Shown: positions 34,091 to 46,216 of the stretch, one piece after another
Layout: every line of letters starts with the position of its first letter
Numbering within the stretch: position 1 is the stretch's first letter
Assembly (NCBI GenBank): GCA_947568835.1
Contig: OX387603.1
Span: 3,821,701-3,885,700 of the forward strand
DNA length: 64,000 bases
Direction: 5' to 3'
Source of the DNA: Protonemura montana
Lineage: Eukaryota > Arthropoda > Insecta > Plecoptera > Nemouridae
The notes under the pieces: model-generated
Seen by the model: only the letters and a program-made list of their open reading frames with translations
Told to the model about the DNA's origin: nothing
Databases searched by the model: none
Program-made: the position numbers and the translations under genes

Positions 34091-34599
34091 GTAGGAAGCC
34101 AGTATAAGACTTGTATTCTAAATTCAGTGATTGTCTACAAATACTTTTATACATCTTTTATTTTGTAAACTAAAATTTAATTGGTTTGGTGAAGTGGTTC
34201 AGAGCGGTGGGTGAATGTTGTGGAAAGTAACGGACTTGCTCTGTTGAGATTGACTTGCGGTCCTAAAAAGGGACCTAAAAATTTAGTTTAAATGTAAAAT
34301 GTCATTTCATAATCTTATCACGTGTTCCGTTTAATTCAGTGTAAAAACTGGGATGCCGCCCGTCAAACCCACGTATTGCTTTCCTCCGAACTTTCGGTTT
34401 TCATTGAGGTATCAAAGGGAAAACCCAAGAAATATACTGAGGAACGGCTTCTCATTTTCCATACCAAAATGTTGCTACGATCTTACAAGTTACAGAGCCA
34501 TTCAACCAAAATTCTCAACAGAGTATTAAAATTTTGCATCTCTCCTATGATTGTCTACACAACTTGCATGTACAACAATGTAATTGCACGGATATAATA

Positions 34600-35175
34600 A
34601 GTGAAGTTAATACTTTTGTTTATCTCGGTGTAATAGTTGACAGATTTTTCACGTGTAGACAACATGTTCAACACGTTGAACGTGTTTAAAATTAAATTCT
34701 TCTGCCTTTTGTTTGTTCAAACTACGATCCCTTGGAACACCATGTCACTTGCTTAAAATAGTTTTCTTAGATTTAGTAGAGACACAACTATTATATGGAT
34801 TGTTGTCATGGGGCAATGCGTCAGCTTAGTTTATAGAAAGGGTGTCATCGATTCAAAATGCTATGATAAAAGCTATTTCCTCTAGATCATTGAAAGAGAA
34901 TAGTCATAATGTAAGAGACGGATAGGTACCAGAATTTACAGATTTTACCAGTGCGAGAACTTTTCCAAAACAAAATGTATTTGAAATATTTCTTTGACAA
35001 TACATATAGAAAGCAAGATTAAGAAACGCAGAACCTTTCATAATTCCATCCCATGTGAACAAGTATGGTAAGCGATTGCAAGAATATAATGCCCTATTTT
35101 GTTTAAACAAACTTCCACCAGACATTCGTGAACTAGAAACCTTTACTCAAGTTAAATATCGTGTCGAGAATTGAC
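34600..35175 (+). mobile_element. Degraded LINE fragment
   Basis: Plus-strand frames with stops contain VNTFVYLGVIVDRFFTCR, YGLLSWGNASA and YNALFCLNKLPPDIREL. These are the same reverse-transcriptase C-terminal motifs as in the other LINE pieces. It ends near 35175. AATAAACATATTCAATAAA follows at about 35310. Confidence 0.7.
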
Positions 35176-35626
35176 TTTTAAAAACTTAAATTCATGTATC
35201 CCTCTTTTTGTATTTCACTTTATTTTATTTTGTGTTAGGTTGATTGGCAGTTATTTTTTTTTTGTGGAAAACTGCGAAGAAATTGTGTAATTATTTTTCT
35301 GTTTCGCCTAATAAACATATTCAATAAAAAAAAATTTGCGTTTGCAAAGCCAATTAGTTTATGATAATTGTTTTATGTTCGCAAATCGGATGCGTCTGAT
35401 ATTTATTTTTATAAGATTTTCTTGCGTTTGCCTTATTAGGCCTATTAAAATGTATCCGTGCTAGGATATGGCGATTCGAAATATTGTCTCCTCGCATACC
35501 TTTAAAAACGCACAATGCCTGACCCTTTTTACGCGACGTTTTCGTTGCGGTAACACTATAATAGGGCATTTCTGTCACAGTAGGTTCTTCAATTAGCTAC
35601 GTGAGGCGCTTTTAGAAACTTTGGTC

Positions 35627-35638
35627 TTTGGCGCGAAA
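35627..35638 (+). promoter_or_regulatory. E2F site upstream of RAD54L
   Basis: TTTGGCGCGAAA is a perfect E2F/DP consensus, 122 bp upstream of the proposed RAD54L start codon at 35761. RAD54 genes are S/G2-regulated in animals, so an E2F site here supports both the regulation and the placement of the first exon. Confidence 0.6.
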
Positions 35639-35760
35639 TGTCACTTGCTCGTGTTGTTGTGGTTAATATAACCTATATTTTTGTCAGGATGTGAACAAGA
35701 ATATAGTTTTGTAAAATGTATTAATAAAATGAGAAAATAACTTACAATACAACATTAGAA

Positions 35761-38700
35761 ATGGTACGTACTAAAGTGCCTCTGCACAAATTTTTTATTT
35801 ATTATTGGAATTAAGGATGGAGCATAATGTTAACACTTGAAACAGAGCTTTCAGAATATTTTTTCCAAATTAAAAAGTATTTAATCATTGTTTTAAGCCA
35901 TTATTACAAATTATAGGATTCAACATAACCCACCTCACTTGACACTTGCTACTTGGACCACTACAAATACCTCCTACATCCGTTAACCTTACATACAAAA
36001 GAGAACACAACAATATCCAAACAGAAACTGTACCTCCACTGTGATTCCAAGATGTTTCTTCCGATTTCACCAACTACTTCTTGATTATCTCCAATTGTTG
36101 CCAATGGTTGCAATGGAACAAACGTTAGTGTACTGATCGACATCTAGTGAGAACTTTGTACTTAAAATACATACCTAGCATAGAATGCTTTTGCCCGGCT
36201 GGCTAGATTTTAAATTACTTATTTATTTGTTTTATTGACAACAGTTTTGATTTTTAGTTGGTGTTATTTGGAGAGCATTTTGAGACTAGATTGGTGGCAA
36301 CGTGTATTTATTTGCTGCTATTCCAGCGACGCAGTTTAGCTCCCAGCCAAGTTGGCAAGCGCCGACCAGATGAAGAACATGAAGAACACAAAGAACATGA
36401 AGAACGTGAAGGTAAGAGAGAAAAACGGGATGCAAGTAGACGGAGACCTCTCACACAAATCGTGATCGCGCCCATCAAACACAATCCAATCACCGCGGAA
36501 ATCCTCTCAGATCACGTAAGAAACACTACTTATGTTAATATCAATGCAAAACCCACAAGAACACTTTATAACATATTGTATTCACAGGAGCAACTCATTA
36601 GAAAGTTGCTGTCAAGACCTTTTAAAGTCCCTATTCCTAACTACGTGAGCAATGGACTGTCGAGAGGTCTTGGCATTGGAAGGTCGAAGTGCAGAAGAGC
36701 GCTTCATGATCCACTGGAACCAAATGCTCTCGTTCTATACGAACCTCCTGAACTCTCAGCACACGACAAATTGAAAACCGACTCGTAAGTCGCCTGCTTT
36801 CAACTGTCACTCAACTTCTAAAAATACCTCACATTATAATTCTATCAAATCATTTCTACTGGTCGTTAAAATTTCAGAGAGAAACAACCTGTCCACGTTG
36901 TAGTGGATCCAGTGCTCTGCAACGTATTACGACCCCATCAACGAGAGGTTAGTGATGGTTTGTCTACATCACGGAGCTTGATAACTCGGTCGATAATTAC
37001 TCGGTAATTAATATTGTCGTCGTGCAGGGCGTGAAGTTCATGTACGACTGCGTGACGGGGGTACGCATCGAGGACTCGTTTGGCTGCATCATGGCGGACG
37101 AAATGGGTCTCGGTAAGACACTGCAATGCATCACACTGCTCTGGACGCTGCTGAGACAAGGTCCGGACTGCAAGCCTCTCATAGAGAAGGCAGTCATCGT
37201 CACACCCAGCAGTCTGGTCAAGGTAGCTAGCGCTCATCTCAAGTATTCCATTCTATTGTTGTATTTTTGTTTATATTGGTGTACTTGGATAGCAGTCCCC
37301 ATGAAGAGGCGGTCTAGTGTTAATGTGGTAGTCCATACACCCTCTCTGCTATCTTAAGGGGGTTGCACCACCTCCATCTTATTTTTCAGGGGGATCCAAG
37401 GAAAAAAAATATATATATATATATATTCTTAATTGGGGTTGGTGTAAATGGTTCCAGCAACTAAAAAAATCACTTTGAGTGCAGATTTTCTGAAAAAATC
37501 TAGATAACAGACCAGTGTGGCTGTAATAATAAACCAAAAATGCTAGGTAATAAAAACATTGCTCTTCCTCTTGATTTCAGTGAGTTCTAGATACCTAAAA
37601 AGAAGCGGCTTAGCTATGTTAATTTTTTATTATTATTAGGAACACTAATAACCTCTTAAAAACTGGTGCCCAAACGGGGACTGTAATCCCAATCTCCACC
37701 TTCCCCATTCAATTATCTGTTTCGACACCAATTTTTGAGAAGTTAGTGTTCCCAATAATAAAACATTTAACCCATTACAAGTATTTGCATTTTAAATCAG
37801 ATTTCTCCTTTTTGAATAATGTGTGCATTAAGCAATACTCCTCTAGAAGCAACTGCTTGCCTTGTTGATGAAAGACTTGTTTGACACTCTGCAGAACTGG
37901 CACAACGAAATCGCCAAATGGCTTCACGGCCGGGTGAATGCCCTGGCCATCGACTCGGGAGGCAAAGAGCAGATCGAGCGCAGCTTGAACGGTTTCATGC
38001 AGACGTACACGAGACGTCCTGTCAACCCCGTGCTCATCATCTCGTACGAGACTTTCAGGATGCATGCGGCGATCTTGCACAAGGGCGAAGTCGGGCTGGT
38101 GCTCTGTGACGAGGTATTATAACACGAGTTGATGAGGTATTGTAACACGATGAGGTAGGGTGCAGTATTCCTTGGACTCTGTATTGTGGACCTCAAATGT
38201 CGAAAATGCCGAAAGTGTAAACTCGGCCCTTTAAACAACCACTCGCGTACACTCGGCCTTTGTTTTGTTGGCTCCGATAAACTGGGGCCGAGATGAAACG
38301 TCAGGTATCGCCTATTCACACGACTGCCGTGCATTTGTAGGCGAGGAGCCTTGAAAGAAAAGTCGACAAGCAGAGAAGTTTGTTAGAAGAACAAGTCAGC
38401 TGTTCAAAACATCATAGGGGCAGTGTGTGTGAAAATCCACGCGAAATACATCCCCAGAACAACCCAAAAAAAATTACCAAAGTCAAAATTAACTGAAAAA
38501 AAAATCAACATATTTATTTTGATTACTGCCAATGCAGATTTATCAAAGAATTTAAAAAATGACACCAAGTTATGGTGCATCAAGTGGTTTGCAAGAACCA
38601 ACATCAAATGTCAAAACATGAAAAAGTGGACCAAAAATCGAGATAAAACAAAATATGTGCTCCTAAATAAGTTGTGCAAGGCGCATTTTTGATTTCTGCA

Positions 38701-41700
38701 AATTTTGTTGGTATCATTCAAAAGATCTGCTATTTGGCTATTAGGAACAAAATTGAAATATCCCAAAACGTAAAATCCTTAACAAACTTCTGTTCAGCAA
38801 AGCGGTGAATGCCGTATAAAATATTTGTCCCGCCTATCTGCTTTAAACTGCTCCCAAACCAATAAACCAGACATGTTATGGTAAAAAAGACACCAGGCTA
38901 TGTGATATTATACAACAAAATTTAAAACATTTAATTCCATCCCCTAAAAACATACTGATTTTCAATTTTTGACAAAATCAGGGTTTTTTTTTGTAACCGA
39001 CTTACCATATAAGAAAAGAGCTAATAATAATAAATTAGCAAAATGGAAATTATTTGGTTGTGATAATGTGGTTGTGATAACATGGTGTTGGGATTGAATT
39101 ACTTCCGAGGGGCTGCGAACATGACTCAACCGGTTGTGTTCTTCAGGGTCATCGACTGAAGAATTGTGAGAACCAGACATACCAGGCCCTGATGGGACTC
39201 AAGGCCAAGCGGCGGGTGCTGCTCTCTGGCACTCCCATCCAGAACGACCTCCTGGAGTACTTTAGTCTAGTGCAGTTTGTCAACACTGGCATGTTGGGCA
39301 CCGCACAGGTCAGTCTAGTTCCTGGTCAAGTTACACTTGCCAACGTTGCCAACTTGCTCATCTCGCTCTCTGCCCAGGAATTCCGGCGCCGTTTCGAAAC
39401 GCCGATCCTGCGAGGCCAGGACGCTGATGCAACAGACAGCGATCGAGCTCGTGGCTCGACTTGCACCGAGGAACTCGGTAGACTTGTGAACCGTTGTCTC
39501 ATTAGAAGGACGTCAGCTCTGCTCAGCAAGTACCTCCCGGCAAAGGTATGGACCTCCAAGCCTAGCTGAGTAGGTAGCCCAAAGTTTTGCATAGTATGTG
39601 TAGATTATTGCCTAAGTCACTCTGTACTGTCACTAAATTTATACTTATGAAGGTAAGAATGCACACTGAGTATTCGAAGCTACGTTGGAATTAAAGGCAA
39701 TACAGTCTCACAAAAGTAATAACCCCCATCAAAGGTAACGAGCCTCTTTTAACACTTGCAAAATGGCTGACTAAATTGCTACTGTCATGAAATGACAAGC
39801 GTGATCATAGTTTGGTAGTATTGATCCTCGAAACTGAGCCAAGCCGAGCCGAGTGGACTGCCAGGCTAACTTGGTTTCTCTCCGCAGGTGGAGCAGGTGA
39901 TTTGTGTCAACCTGTCGGCATTGCAACGTACTCTGTACAAGGAGTTTATCGCTTGCGACGCAATACGAAAGCAGATGAGAGGTATGTTTTCTATTATTAA
40001 GAACACTGCTACCGTCTCGAAAATTGGTGCCCGAACGGGGAATTGAACCCCAATCTCCACCTGTCGCGTGTGTTGCTCTAACTAATTGAGCTAATTGCAA
40101 GCATAATTTTTCTATCTTTTCACATAAGATATAACATAGTCGGTAGATATAAGATAGTCGGGATTTGATTCCTCAAGTTCCATCATGAAGTGTGTTTGTG
40201 GTTTCAGGTGAAAAGGAAGGCAAGGGGTCTGCGCTCTCAGCGCTTTCTTCCATTACGTCGCTCAAGAAGCTTTGCAACCACCCAGAGCTGGTGTACGACA
40301 AAATGACAACACGCAGCGAAGGGTTTGCTAACGCACTCGAGCATTTGCCAGCTAAGTTTGACATCAGGTAAATAATCACATGTCTACAGGTGGTCAACAA
40401 ATCACTCCCTGCACTCAAATAACCTGGATCGAGCACAGGATCCAGCCAGCTGATCTCAAATAACCTGGATAGAGCATAGGATCCAGCCAGCTGATCTAAA
40501 ATAACCTGGATAGAGCATAGGATCCAGCCAGCTGATCTCGAATTACCTGGATAGAGCATAGGATCCAGCCAGCTGTTTTTTAAATAATCTGGATAGAGCA
40601 TAGGATCCTGACAGCTGATCTCAAATAACTTATATAGAACAAAAATCCATCCACTTGATCAAAATTGAAGTCCAGTAATCCATTGTTGGCAACGGTAGGA
40701 GCCCCTAAATCTGAGGTGTTCTTATGATTTCAATAATAATAATAATTCGTTTTAGGGTATAGTAATTTTAGAGTTCAGAAACATGCTTTCAACCAATTTT
40801 GACGATTGAAGTGGTGAAAACCACAAAAACTATTGATGAAAACACTTTAAATGGGACGGGCTCTTTGAGAGAATTCAAAATCAAGGACTTGGCATCAAAG
40901 TCTCGCCAGGAGATGTATGAGAATTTATTGCATTGCAGACGAGTACTTCCGGAGTTGTCAGGCAAGCTGATGGTGCTGGACTGCTTGCTGGCATTGGTGA
41001 AGACCACCACGACGGACAAGGTGGTTCTTGTGTCCAACTACACGCAGACACTGGACATGTTTGAGAAGCTGAGCCGCACCCGAGGCTACCAGTATGTCAG
41101 GCTAGATGGCAGCATGACCATCAAAAAGCGTATGAAGGTCAGTACCACGTTGATTACCTCCGATCTCTAGCCATAGCCGAGCTCTAGCTTCAGTATTTAC
41201 GAAGAAAATACTTCGTTGCATTCTTTTATAGGCTAGTGCGTCTAAACTCCTGAAATTATTTTTTCAACCAATTAAACAATATTTTATACAATAAACATAT
41301 GTTTAGTAATAACATCCCATTTTACTCCAGACAGGTAATTATAAAACACTGTTCTCAGTTTCTGTTGTGTTCTGTTGCAACCCTGTTCTATAGGTGGTGG
41401 ACAAGTTCAACGACCCCCTGAGCAGCGACTTCATCTTCATGCTGAGCTCGAAGGCGGGCGGTTGCGGGCTCAACCTGATCGGTGCAAACCGGCTCGTAAT
41501 GTTTGACCCGGACTGGAACCCGGCCAACGACGACCAGGCCATGGCACGCGTCTGGCGTGACGGACAAAAGAAACAGTGCTTTATCTACCGCCTGCTCTGT
41601 GTACGTACATCATTCATTACACACAGTGTTTAATCGACTCCCTGCTTTGCGTACATACTTAGTAAACTTGACCAAGCGTTGGTCTCAAAACCTGTCTCGT

Positions 41701-42577
41701 TGTGGTTTCAGACTGGCACGATCGAGGAGAAGATCTTCCAGCGGCAGGCGCACAAGAAGGCACTGAGTTCTTGTGTTGTGGACAACGAGGAAGACGTGGC
41801 AAGGCACTTCAGTCTCTCCGACTTGCGAGATCTCTTTAAGCTCGAGGAGGGCACTCTCAGCGATACCCACGACAAGTGAGCTTACAACATAAGTCATCTC
41901 AGACGTTAGTCTTTGAGTCGTGGACATGTGATTACCTTTTCTTGGATTTCTTTCTATTATACCATAGATGACAACATTGTCAGTATAAACCATTGTATTC
42001 GAGTCTACTTCAACCGTAACTTCCACCAGTAATCTCAACTACCCGTAGCGATCCTTCTGTTACAATTACAAACTGCAAGTACGTGATAATACGCTTTCAT
42101 TACACACTTTTTTTTCTCACTGAAGCATTCTGAACTTTCCACATCGATCCAAACACAACTTGCATTCTTCACAAAATTATAGCAAAGCCTTCCAGTTCAC
42201 GTTTCAACCAATTTAACCACGGTTTACGTTTCTCTTCGGTAAACAATCGCACACTTTCCTTCTCAATAACCTATCACAAGACCTCTCCAAATATCTCCCC
42301 ACATGTACATGAAATCATCCCACTGGAACCACCCTCGTTTGTGAGTCAACTCTCCGTTTCTACTTCTAGGTTCAAGTGCAAACGTTGCGTGAACAAGATT
42401 CAAACACGACCTCCGCCGGAAGGAACAGATTGCACTAACGACCTGTCAGTGTGGCACCACTGCGCCGACAAGAAGGGGTTGGTGGACCCGCTGTTGAAAC
42501 AATGCTGGGACGCAGGGATATCGTTCGTGTTTCACCACCGCAGCTTCGAGCAGAAGACCAAGTTGCTGGACTCGTGA
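35761..42577 (+). CDS. RAD54L: RAD54L, Swi2/Snf2 DNA translocase of homologous recombination
   Basis: RAD54 is a nuclear SF2 ATPase that works with RAD51 in homology search, strand invasion and branch migration. Fourteen exons: 35761-35763 (ATG only; 5' UTR upstream), 36327-36515, 36588-36784, 36878-36947, 37028-37222, 37895-38113, 39147-39308, 39378-39545, 39888-39981, 40208-40367, 40939-41137, 41394-41600, 41712-41875 and 42370-42577 (TGA). Phases close to 744 residues, against 747 recalled for human. Landmarks: N-terminal [25 protein letters not shown]; Walker A DEMGLGKT (Lys about 183); DEGH split across the exon 6/7 border (about 290-293); [82 protein letters not shown]-terminal Cys motif FKCKRCVNK. 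Introns of 72 bp (36516-36587) and 69 bp (39309-39377) are multiples of three without stops. The start rests on ATG directly followed by donor GTACGT and is inferred; the rest is secure. Confidence 0.97.
37640..37765. mobile_element. tRNA-derived SINE tails in inverted orientation
   Basis: In RAD54L intron 5, AGGAACACTAATAACCTCTT with GGTGCCCAAACGGGGACT on the left is mirrored by GACACCAATTTTTGAGAAGT and TAGTGTTCCCAATAATAAAA on the right. The two SINE 3' ends therefore face each other. The internal B box is degraded. Confidence 0.6.
39996..40098 (-). mobile_element. tRNA-derived SINE in RAD54L intron 9
   Basis: On the minus strand: AGCTCAATTAGTTAGAGCAA (A box), ACACGCGACAGGTGGAGATT, GGGGTTCAATTCCCCGTTCG (B box), then GGCACCAATTTTCGAGACGG and a tail ending in TTCTTAATAA. 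It has the tRNA-like D and T arms of the SINE family without a functional acceptor stem. Confidence 0.75.
40412..40890 (+). repeat. 41-bp minisatellite with 3' flank in RAD54L intron 10
   Basis: About six units of the same 41-mer as at 1156 run to about 40655. They are followed by the homologous flank (AAAATTGAAGTCCAGTAATC to GAGAATTCAAAATCAAGGAC). It starts about 44 bp after donor 40368 and the flank ends about 50 bp before exon 11. Flank sequence reads open into exon 11 but is intronic. Confidence 0.85.
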
Positions 42578-42591
42578 TCCATCAGATGCGT

Positions 42592-43032
42592 AGCAGGTCG
42601 CCGACAAGTCGGATGATGGCTTGCGCTCTGGAAACTCCGAGCGTAGCTCGCAATTGGATGCGTCTTGGTTGAACAGCTTGCATACCTCTTCCGGTGTTCA
42701 AATGCATTATTATTACATTATTTCTAATTTTGATAGAAAATTGAAAACAATTTTTCATTTGTACATTATTGTAACCATCCTTTTCTTTGTTTATTTTTTT
42801 TTTTCAAACAAATATAAAAATATATCATGCAGAGAGTGGAAAAACTCACACACAAGCTCGTCAATTAAACATCACCCTATCACACAAGGTCCATCAGGAG
42901 TTGCACAACAGAACGCAAACACTCGCTGAACTTTTGGCAGCAAACAACAAACACTTACTACAGTTCACACCAAAGATAAATAACCTTAGACTAGATGACG
43001 AAATGAAAGAGTTAGAGCTAATTTATTGTTAG
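42592..43032 (+). CDS. Possible two-exon coding remnant downstream of RAD54L
   Basis: Two stretches look coding although no complete gene is seen. The first, about 42592-42703, is GC-rich and reads DKSDDGLRSGNSERSSQLDA to a possible donor GTGTTC. The second starts after acceptor ATGCAG at about 42833 and reads ARQLNITLSHKVHQELHNRT, then LAELLAANNKHLLQFTPKIN, ending in TAG at 43032. They join in phase. The second is predicted helical with Leu and Asn spacing that loosely recalls geminin-family coiled coils, a weak resemblance. It could equally be RAD54L 3' UTR. No start codon is identified. Confidence 0.25.
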
Positions 43033-46000
43033 CTGAAATATCAATAGCACCGATACATTTGCTTACGAGCAATCGTTGATGATAAATCGGATTTAAATGT
43101 TGCACTAGATAATTATTGTCATGTTGTACTAGAAAACAATCTTGTTCTTCACAACTGACTTCAATCTTTGAACTTACGCCTCGTTCAATGAATATGATCT
43201 CTACTTCATCAATGCTCAGCATCTTTCATTTAAATGTAACTGGATTCAGCAAAATCTACGGGGAAGAACACCTCCAGTCGAGCCAGTAGCTTCTGGTCGC
43301 TGTGACAGCAGGTTTCGGAACAAAAATCCAGTAGGTTTCTATACACAGCCACTGTGTATTAAAATAAAGCAAATTTTTATTTGGAAAACTGCGTTAGGTT
43401 TTTGACGAGCGTTGTACGGGCAATCTGAAGTTTCTTTCCCTTTTGAGTCGCTGGTTGCATTGCGGCAGCTTAGCTGTCCTACCAAATTACCGCGGGGCAT
43501 CCACGACGACTGGATGTTTTCAAACTACTGGCTTTGGTCCACAGATCTAGTAACTTGGATTAAGGGATGAGGGTATACACCAAGTCCTATCAGTCTGCTA
43601 TCAGGTTATAATTTAGAACCAAAGATTACATTTGGTTTTCATCCCACCTGCCAGGCGTGTGCAGTGGGAAAAGGTTGTGGGTATGCTCACATTTCTAAAT
43701 TGTAGGGGGTGGAATTTTTTAAACAGTAAAAGCGTGATGTGTAAAGGTATAGTCAGCAAGCCAGCGTTAATGTTAAGCTTTCTGCTGAGCAAGCGAGTTG
43801 GCAACACGCTTTAACGGAGGATGACACTTGATGGAGTATTGTGGCCGTCCTATTAACAAGCCTCTACAATTAAATATTTACCACTCTAAATACCGAGCCA
43901 TGTTTATCAATTGCTGAGGTTCCCATTTTTTAAGATACATTTAGTGCAAACTAGTCCATTTTCTCTGCCATTCTTTGCCAACCAAATTTGCTTGTCGGAT
44001 CTATCAGTACATTCTAGGGAGAAATTAAGGGGTTATTTCCAACACAGCCAACAAAGAATGAGACGAGACACCAAATTTGGATATTTGTTCGGAGATGAAA
44101 AGTCAACCCGATCAACCCAATGACCCAGTAAGAGCAATCTCTTCATAAATGCTAAGCACGAAAGATGAATTAAACGGTAGAGTAAAATCACTCAATTCAC
44201 ATTGCTCTACACTACTTAAGTTACTTGGTTACATTTCTATGCATTATATTTTAGACTAATGATCGCTGAAAATGCAACTCAAACCAAGGATTAAGTTAAC
44301 TTGATACTCATGATTTTGTTAGCTAAATGGATTCAAATGTGAATACTGGCGACAAAGCTTTGAATATATACACTCTTATCGTTCAATTGTGATTATTTGT
44401 TTCATGGCTTACAATATTTAATTTGCGCCACAATAATATGTCAGTATTGTTGTGTTGGTCAAATTTCTTTTCCGAATCAAAACTGTGCAAATAAAGATGA
44501 AAATACAGCACAATACCGAGCGATCGTGCTTTTGCCTCTCATTCTTGTCTACAGCGATGTCATGCGTACGACGAGTGCCATGAGGCGAGTCTAGCAGTGG
44601 TCTGGTAACTCGCTTCATCACAAGCTGTAGGCTATAAATCTGTGGCCCAGTGAGACACGTACCTTTCCCCTCCCCGCCTTTACTGAAAACACTATTTTAT
44701 GTTAGTTTATGTCATTTTGCAGTACTAGCTGGGACCGTTGAGTTTGACACTCAATGCTGAGAACACGGCGCTTAGTGACGTCACACGTAAAGAAAAGCAA
44801 AAATATTTGCGGCAAAAAACTGAAAACTTTTAGTTGGTTTTTTGAAACTGCAACATCTGTGAACCGGGCAAACATTTCAGGAATAATATAATAAAATTAG
44901 GTCGTGGGGCATTTGCCCCGCAAACATACGCCGCATACCCCTACCGCTTGCCCTTCGGTTGAAACGACAACTCATTTTACCAGGAGATCTGCTGGAGGGT
45001 TTTTAGTTGTGATTCAAGATTGATTAACATGAAGCTCTCCCTCACAATGCTATCATTACTAAATAGTTATATTTAGGAAAACAATTGCATTTACTGTCTG
45101 CTGTTTATTTATTTTACATAGTATTACCCTTTTTTATACATCACATAAGTAATCGCTGCATATAAAATCTGACTGTCAGAAAGAAAATACATTCTTTTAA
45201 AAACCAGGCTTTCTGGATCGATAATAAATAATTATTTTCCCTAAGACAATAAACCTACGATTGATATTAAACTACCAATGACCATAAGCCAAAAGCAAAC
45301 TGTCAGCATAAAAACCGCAACAAAATTTTGGTCATGGAATTTAGGAGAGAAATACAACTTTCCGTCCGGCCAAGCCAGGCCTGGCACTGTGATACGGCAG
45401 GCAGTGATCTTTCTCCGCCATCTAAACTCTAGGATAGTCAGATTCTGAGCCCTTTATCAAGCCTGGGTTTATCAACGGCTCCAGCAAGGAGTTAAACGCA
45501 AGCTGTCAGTCACAATACCACCCCGACAAACATCGCAACAGAAAACGGCCAGTTGATTGCCAGCGAAAGCGAAGGCCACTGGAGATACTAAATAACACGA
45601 CACACACTTAACAATCAGTTTCACTGAAAAGGGATGACAAGACTTGAACCAACTGACTGTTTTAATTTTTAAATTGACTTCATATTAAAATCCATTATGC
45701 AGTATGCAATAACTATCATTTTTCACCAACTAAAAACTCCTGCCCAAAACTGGACTTCACGAGACCGCCTCGCCAATTTGGCCGTCGTAAAAATAAATAC
45801 AACGTAGATGCTTCAGAGTAGAAAGTTGCCGCCCGCTTGGTAGCACCGCTGCAACGTCTGTGGGCAAGAACCAGAGTCAACACGTGCTTTCCCTCGGGTC
45901 TGTACCGGGTGGTACAACGTCAAGTGCAAGCAATGCAAACAGCGGCAAGTGTGCCCGAAGTTGTCTCACTCTTCTAAACTAGATATGAGAACTGTTCCTT

Positions 46001-46150
46001 ACAACATTGGTCTTAAGCAGACGAGATGTCTTTGTGCCAACCCGTGTCCAGACACCGCCCTTATCTAGACACAGCCCTTGCCCAGATACAGCCCTTATCT
46101 ATAAACAGCTCTTGTCCAGAGTCACCATAATTTGTTTGCTTTAGATAAAA
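43033..46150. other. Intergenic region between convergent RAD54L and IFRD1
   Basis: AT-rich and mostly featureless. It holds copy 3 of the dispersed repeat at 43735-43965. A GC-richer patch at 45830-45960 shows no frame I trust. A short imperfect repeat of CAGACACCGCCCTTATCTA-type units is at about 46045-46130. No gene is recognised. Confidence 0.5.
43735..43965. repeat. Dispersed repeat, copy 3 of 3
   Basis: AAGCCAGCGTTAATGTTAAG, GAGCAAGCGAGTTGGCAACA, AACAAGCCTCTACAATTAAA and TTATCAATTGCTGAGGTTCC match 10385-10605 over about 220 bp and 29700-29865 in part. Confidence 0.65.
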
Positions 46151-46165
46151 TGCAGAACATTTGTG

Positions 46166-46171
46166 TTTATT
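46166..46171 (-). terminator. Candidate IFRD1 polyadenylation signal
   Basis: AATAAA on the minus strand, 45 bp after the IFRD1 stop codon at 46219-46217. Position and orientation fit, but cleavage is not shown. Confidence 0.35.
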
Positions 46172-46216
46172 TTTGTTATCAATGCCTGTTCGCTTTAGAT
46201 GAACTCACATGGAATG

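Noticed and set aside
36258-36326. N-terminal extension of RAD54L exon 2 from an alternative start
   Set aside because: The frame opens with TTG, lies upstream of a clear acceptor, and reads hydrophobic sequence unlike RAD54.
40799-40938. Open frame upstream of RAD54L exon 11
   Set aside because: It is the mobile 3' flank of the 41-bp minisatellite, homologous to 1740-1870, and not RAD54L coding sequence.
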